From: Xanthobacteraceae bacterium
GTDB taxonomy: Bacteria > Pseudomonadota > Alphaproteobacteria > Rhizobiales > Xanthobacteraceae
Length of the DNA stretch: 7,335 bases
Direction of reading: 5' to 3'
Assembly (NCBI GenBank): GCA_030039655.1
Contig: JASHVC010000672.1
Coordinates: 1-7,335 of the forward strand
Shown here: positions 4,268 through 7,335 of the stretch, in pieces
Layout: each line of letters opens with the position of its first letter
Position numbering within the stretch: position 1 is the stretch's first letter
The notes under the pieces: model-generated
Seen by the model: the letters and a program-made list of their open reading frames with translations, nothing else
Database searches by the model: none
What the model was told of the DNA's origin: nothing
Position numbers and translations under genes: made by a program

Positions 4268-4681
4268 TCAGCGAATGGTCTGATCGCTGCTGTAGTTGGG
4301 GGTCAGTTCGCAGTTCTGTTCCGCGGCCGTGCGTTTGAGCACCTTCTGCTGCTGCAACACGGTGTCATAATCACCACGATACGCAACCGCCGCGATGACG
4401 GTGCCGCCGCCCCCTTCGCCCGCCTTGTCGATGAGATCGCGCAGCTGCTTCTCACGCGCGACCAAGCCGTTCCACTGGCCGACAAGCTCCTTGCAGTGAA
4501 AGCCGGAGTACCTTGTCGGATCGACCGAAAGCGAGGCCATGCCATCAGTGCCGACGCCGCAGCCCGCGAGTGCAAGTGAAGCCGCTGCGACATAGGCGGC
4601 GATTCGCGCTTCCCAGCCGACCGCGCCGGCGGACCGCCTATGAAGAGCCATAACAAAAGCGGCATAGCGGCAAAATGCCAT
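4268..4681 (-). CDS. small putative lipoprotein, function unknown
   Basis: A 137-residue protein from the ATG at 4681, which has a modest GGGAAG ribosome site. The N-terminus has arginines, then a hydrophobic stretch ending LALAGC, a lipobox with the lipidated Cys at residue 41. This predicts export and anchoring in the membrane by a lipid. The mature part is about 97 residues: a GGGG loop, a YRGDYDTVLQQQKVL helix and a second Cys near the end. Bradyrhizobium genomes have similar uncharacterised proteins, from memory only. The frame stays open upstream to an ATG at 4780, and another ATG at 4651 would give a shorter, more typical signal peptide. It is convergent with the DUF4010 gene. Confidence 0.75.
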   Translation of the reverse strand: MAFCRYAAFVMALHRRSAGAVGWEARIAAYVAAASLALAGCGVGTDGMASLSVDPTRYSGFHCKELVGQWNGLVAREKQLRDLIDKAGEGGGGTVIAAVAYRGDYDTVLQQQKVLKRTAAEQNCELTPNYSSDQTIR

Positions 4682-4818
4682 CAGAGGCTTCCCAACCTGT
4701 TTGCGGCCTCGCACGCCCTTGCGTACGCAGCTTCGTGCGCCGCAAATAAGGCAAGCCGGCGAAACATCTCGCCCCGCCAATGCGCAGGAGTCCGTTGCGA
4801 TCTAGGGAGATTCGATTA

Positions 4819-4986
4819 ATGAGCCGTCAAACCAAGGACTGGACCCTAGTCCTGTCCAACCAGCGCAACGATCCCAAAATAGTCGAGCAGCCGCGTCGAC
4901 ACCGGTCACGCGACCGCCGCCCTGTGAGCGACACTCCGGTTACGAAATCACGCGATGCGGATCGAGCCCCCGCGACGGCCGAATGA
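4819..4986 (+). CDS. possible small hydrophilic protein, 55 aa
   Basis: A short ORF whose ATG is preceded by AGGGAG at 9-nt spacing. The product begins MSRQTKDWTLVLSNQRNDPK and is then rich in Arg, Asp and Pro, with no hydrophobic segment and no recognised domain. It is divergent from the lipoprotein gene, with about 137 nt between starts. The ribosome site is the only positive evidence; the frame is also open upstream to an ATG at 4780. It may be spurious. Confidence 0.3.
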   Translation: MSRQTKDWTLVLSNQRNDPKIVEQPRRHRSRDRRPVSDTPVTKSRDADRAPATAE

Positions 4987-5017
4987 TTGCGCCGTCGAGC
5001 GCGCCGGGCTTGCCGCG

Positions 5018-5275
5018 TTAAGCCCGCGCCAGCGCAGCAGCGCGAGCCCTATTCCTCGCCTGCCTCGGCAGCAGGGCTCCGATCGCCAGCAGCACCCAGG
5101 CCGCGAAGACCAGCCAGAACGAATGGGCGGCCAGGAACGGCAAGATATCTTTGCTGGATCCGATCAGCGGCAGAGTAAAGTCCGGAACTTTGCCCGGAGC
5201 ACCCAGGTGCTCCCACACTCCAACAAACGCCAAGATCACAGTCAGCAGGAAGATCAGGATGTTTGGAGCGCGCAT
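5018..5275 (-). CDS. small two-helix membrane protein, function unknown
   Basis: An 85-residue protein, starting MRAPNILIFLLTVILAFVGV. One transmembrane helix spans about residues 4-22 and a second about 50-68 (FLAAHSFWLVFAAWVLLAIGALL). Between them is a conserved-looking loop with GAPGKVPDFTLPLIGSSKD, and the C-terminus is Arg/Ala-rich and basic, fitting a cytoplasmic tail. I do not recognise the family. The start at 5275 was chosen because the helix follows at once; a GAGAGG lies about 13 nt upstream, a long spacing. The frame extends upstream to 5329, but that part is Cys-rich and unlike a leader. No partner gene is adjacent on its strand. Confidence 0.65.
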   Translation of the reverse strand: MRAPNILIFLLTVILAFVGVWEHLGAPGKVPDFTLPLIGSSKDILPFLAAHSFWLVFAAWVLLAIGALLPRQARNRARAAALARA

Positions 5276-5499
5276 GGTTGTGATGCATCCTCTCTTGGGA
5301 AGGTTTGAACAAGAGACGCAACCACTCACCGTACTTATTATAGCAATACCATTGTGGCGCCGGGCACGGCAATGGCCCGCGACACCGCGCCTCGCTCAGC
5401 TTTCGCTATAAGACGCGCCGCATTCGCTGTGGAAGGGCGTGATTGGCGTGTGGCAGACGCGCTCGGCGTGTGCCAGCCGTTGATTCGGACACGTCGCCC

Positions 5500-6702
5500 T
5501 CAATTGAACGAATAGGTAGCACCGACGCGGCCCGCTACTCCGTAGACGTCGGTGCTGCCGCGGAACTCACCCTCGACGTTGACCGACCAGTTACGGGTCA
5601 GCTGGGCTTCCAGTCTGCCGATGAGCTGGCCGAAAATCTTGCCTTCATCGGTGGGCGCCAATGGCGATCCGGTCGCCACCGCAAGCGTGCCGCCGGAAAT
5701 CACAACATCATCGTAGGCAAGAACCGTCAGCGACTGGTCGAAATGGATGCCCGCCCACTCGAAGCCGGATCCGAAGCGGGCACCGCCCTGCACCCGCACA
5801 TCGGTACCGTCGGTAAAGCCGTCCGCGCTCGACTCGCTGTTCCAGACTGTACGCGTGTAGCTCACCCCGGCCGTCGGCTGGAACCACCAGGTGCCCATGT
5901 CCTTCTTATAGTTCACATTGCCGGCCGCGACGTAGTTGTTCAAGCCAAGGGGCGTCACCACACCCGCGTCGGTCTCCGTCAAAGCAAAGAAGTCGGTCTT
6001 GAACGTGCCGTCGATCGAAAATGGCCCGTTCACGTAGGCGCTGTACGCGCCGAGCGAGGGGCCGTGCACCAGAGCAGTCGAGCCGTCGGCGTTGCGGACA
6101 GTCGCCGTGAGGTCGCCGGTGAGGATTCCGAATACAGCGGCATCCGAAGCGGAGGTCAGATGCTGGATGGTCATGTCCGCCGCGGCGATCCCCCCACCGA
6201 TCAGGGTGTTGCGGCCGATATCGATGCCGTCGAAGGTGCCTGTACGGTTCTCGTAATCGATGACGCCTTGGGCCCAGGCAGAGTAGGAAATCGGTGACGG
6301 CTCTGCAGCCGCCGGCGCCTTGATGATCGGACTCTTCGGGTCGCGCGGATCGCTGCTGTAACCCAGCGCCGCAAAGGCAGAGTCGATCACGGGGTCGCTC
6401 GCCTGACCCTCATCGGCAAAGCCGATCGGACGCGACGTCGCGGCGGGCTTGTGCTGGAGCCGATCCTCGATGCCCCAGATTTGCTGCTGGATACCGGTCG
6501 AACTGACCTGCGAAATCTGCTGGCCGACATATCCGAGGCTTTGGAAGAACAAGCTGGGCGGAGCGTGCGCCGTAACAACTAGGACCGGAACCTGTGCGGC
6601 GGCTGGTGAAACCGCCACACAAAGGAGGATCGCAGAGGCGGGCACACACCACGCCTGTCGCACGAGCCTTAATCCCCATGCTCCCACGAGTTGTCGATGC
6701 AC
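5500..6702 (-). CDS. autotransporter-type outer-membrane beta-barrel protein
   Basis: About 400 residues from a GTG at 6702, which has a GGGGGTGA ribosome site 6-8 nt upstream; a TTG at 6744 would add 14 residues. The signal peptide ends CVAVSPAAAQ near residue 37. A short, mostly polar region (about 38-140), with Gln-rich and Pro/Ala-rich parts, leads to a barrel of about 260 residues. The barrel begins SYSAWAQGVIDYENRTGTFDG and contains HGPSLGAYSAYVNGPFSIDGTF, typical of autotransporter beta-domains, and ends VGATYSFN with alternating, aromatic outer-membrane strands. There is almost no passenger. It lies 218 nt downstream of a same-strand S8 protease gene, so the barrel may serve that protease; this is inference. 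Confidence 0.85.
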   Translation of the reverse strand: MHRQLVGAWGLRLVRQAWCVPASAILLCVAVSPAAAQVPVLVVTAHAPPSLFFQSLGYVGQQISQVSSTGIQQQIWGIEDRLQHKPAATSRPIGFADEGQASDPVIDSAFAALGYSSDPRDPKSPIIKAPAAAEPSPISYSAWAQGVIDYENRTGTFDGIDIGRNTLIGGGIAAADMTIQHLTSASDAAVFGILTGDLTATVRNADGSTALVHGPSLGAYSAYVNGPFSIDGTFKTDFFALTETDAGVVTPLGLNNYVAAGNVNYKKDMGTWWFQPTAGVSYTRTVWNSESSADGFTDGTDVRVQGGARFGSGFEWAGIHFDQSLTVLAYDDVVISGGTLAVATGSPLAPTDEGKIFGQLIGRLEAQLTRNWSVNVEGEFRGSTDVYGVAGRVGATYSFN

Positions 6703-6844
6703 CGCCCGCTCACCCCCGCTGAACGTGCCACCTTCAACCTTCAACGGTCAGGTAAGCCCATACGGCCTGCGATGTAAACGCGCGCTCGCCGCCAATACCC
6801 AGACATTTCCACTGGACCGCGTGCGTTGTCCCCTGACGCGAAGA

Positions 6845-6874
6845 TCGCGAGGCGTTTTCGCCACAGCCTCGCGA
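6845..6874. terminator. inverted repeat between protease and barrel genes
   Basis: TCGCGAGGC (6845-6853) and GCCTCGCGA (6866-6874) form a perfect 9-bp stem with a 12-nt loop. An alternative inner stem GGCG/CGCC can form within the loop region. It lies about 47 nt past the protease stop codon on the minus strand, where a terminator would sit, but only a weak T-run (TCTTC) follows. It may instead be an operator or a processing site. Confidence 0.4.
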
Positions 6875-6920
6875 AAGCGCACGAGAAAATTCAACATGCG
6901 CGCTGCATCGTCTACCGGCT

Positions 6921-7335
6921 TTATCGGTTCGCCTGCTCGGGACTGCCATTATCGCCGGCAGGCTTCTCCTCCGGCGACGTTACGGCGCGATAAGCGTTCA
7001 CCAGACCTGCGCCGAAGTCTGCATGGTCGTCAGGAACGCCCAGCGGCTTGGCGGTCGCGGTCAGAATCGAGCGGATATCGCCAGGCTTAAGATCGGGCTC
7101 GTGTTGCAGCAGCAGCGCCGCCACGCCGCTGACATGTGCGGCGGCAACCGACGTTCCGGTGGTGAGCGCATAGGAATTGGAAGGTGCGAGGGCGAGAATC
7201 TGAACGCCCGGTGCCGCAACGGCGACGTACTGACCGCGATTGGCCGAATCAAACAAACCGTCATTGTCGTCGGTCGCCGTCACCGCGATCACGTCGGGAT
7301 CGGCGCCCGGATAAAGCGGCGCCGCTTTCGGGCCC
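6921..7335 (-). CDS. S8 (subtilisin-family) serine peptidase, C-terminal part
   Basis: The frame is open to the window edge, so the N-terminal part is missing. The visible 137 residues begin GPKAAPLYPGADPDVIAVTATD, the region just after the oxyanion-hole Asn of subtilases. GTSVAAAHVSGVAALLL follows, the catalytic-serine motif, with Ser encoded at 7149-7151; Ala replaces the common Pro before His. The catalytic Asp and His lie outside. After the usual closing DFGAGLVNAYRAV the protein ends in a short polar tail (SPEEKPAGDNGSPEQANR) with no barrel domain. The first internal GTG at 7292 is not the true start. It is followed on the same strand by a separate beta-barrel gene. Secretion is expected but the signal peptide is not visible. 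Confidence 0.9.
   Translation of the reverse strand, partial: GPKAAPLYPGADPDVIAVTATDDNDGLFDSANRGQYVAVAAPGVQILALAPSNSYALTTGTSVAAAHVSGVAALLLQHEPDLKPGDIRSILTATAKPLGVPDDHADFGAGLVNAYRAVTSPEEKPAGDNGSPEQANR

Noticed and set aside
5444..5472. Direct repeat GGCGTGTG (5445-5452 and 5465-5472) downstream of the barrel gene
   Set aside because: Eight bases in a GC-rich region, twice, is within chance and no partner feature explains it.
5443..6297. Plus-strand ORF of 284 codons
   Set aside because: It is the antisense shadow of the beta-barrel gene, whose signal peptide and barrel motifs make the minus strand clearly the coding one.

Overview
This window looks like part of an alphaproteobacterial genome, most likely Bradyrhizobium or a close relative (Nitrobacteraceae). 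The pointers are its high GC content, two palindromic repeats of the kind scattered through those genomes (GGGCATGATC...GATCATGCCC, and paired CCCCGC/GCGGGG hairpins), and protein families common there. The assignment is inference; no marker gene is present.

Layout. (1) Positions 1-1356 are a dense plus-strand tRNA array cut by the left edge. It holds one partial tRNA, thirteen recognisable tRNAs and one degenerate tRNA-Gly-like stretch, separated by 0-26 nt. Each of the thirteen, and the partial one, carries an encoded CCA end. The specificities are nearly non-redundant: Pro(UGG), a UAU-anticodon tRNA, Gln(CUG), Cys(GCA), Arg(UCU), Arg(CCU), Ser(GCU), Gly(UCC), Glu(UUC), Gln(UUG), CAU (Met or Ile2), His(GUG) and Trp(CCA). 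Several are odd: a class II tRNA with a UAU anticodon, a Gln tRNA split by a palindromic repeat, three tRNAs with an apparent 54/58 T-loop swap (A54, U58), two with C33, and a His tRNA without the usual G-1:C73. This resembles tRNA arrays carried by phages, plasmids and integrative elements.

(2) Positions 1480-4137 form a plus-strand block of membrane transport genes: two tandem short-chain chromate-transporter-family (CHR) proteins, then an MgtC/SapB-DUF4010 membrane protein. (3) A double-hairpin repeat at 4161-4223 lies between this block and a convergent minus-strand lipoprotein gene. A doubtful small plus-strand ORF and a small two-helix minus-strand membrane protein follow. (4) The right end, on the minus strand, has the C-terminal part of a subtilisin-family (S8) serine protease running off the window, and downstream of it a free-standing autotransporter-type beta-barrel protein. 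An inverted repeat lies between them.

The two CHR proteins probably act together, as paired short CHR proteins do elsewhere. The protease and barrel look like the two halves of an S8 autotransporter encoded separately. The tRNA array is the most unusual part: several of its members break normal tRNA rules in ways that suggest either decay or altered decoding and aminoacylation. The longest gene-free stretches (1357-1479, 2724-2844, 4682-4818, 5276-5499, 6703-6920) are all under 300 bases and show nothing firm beyond the repeats listed.
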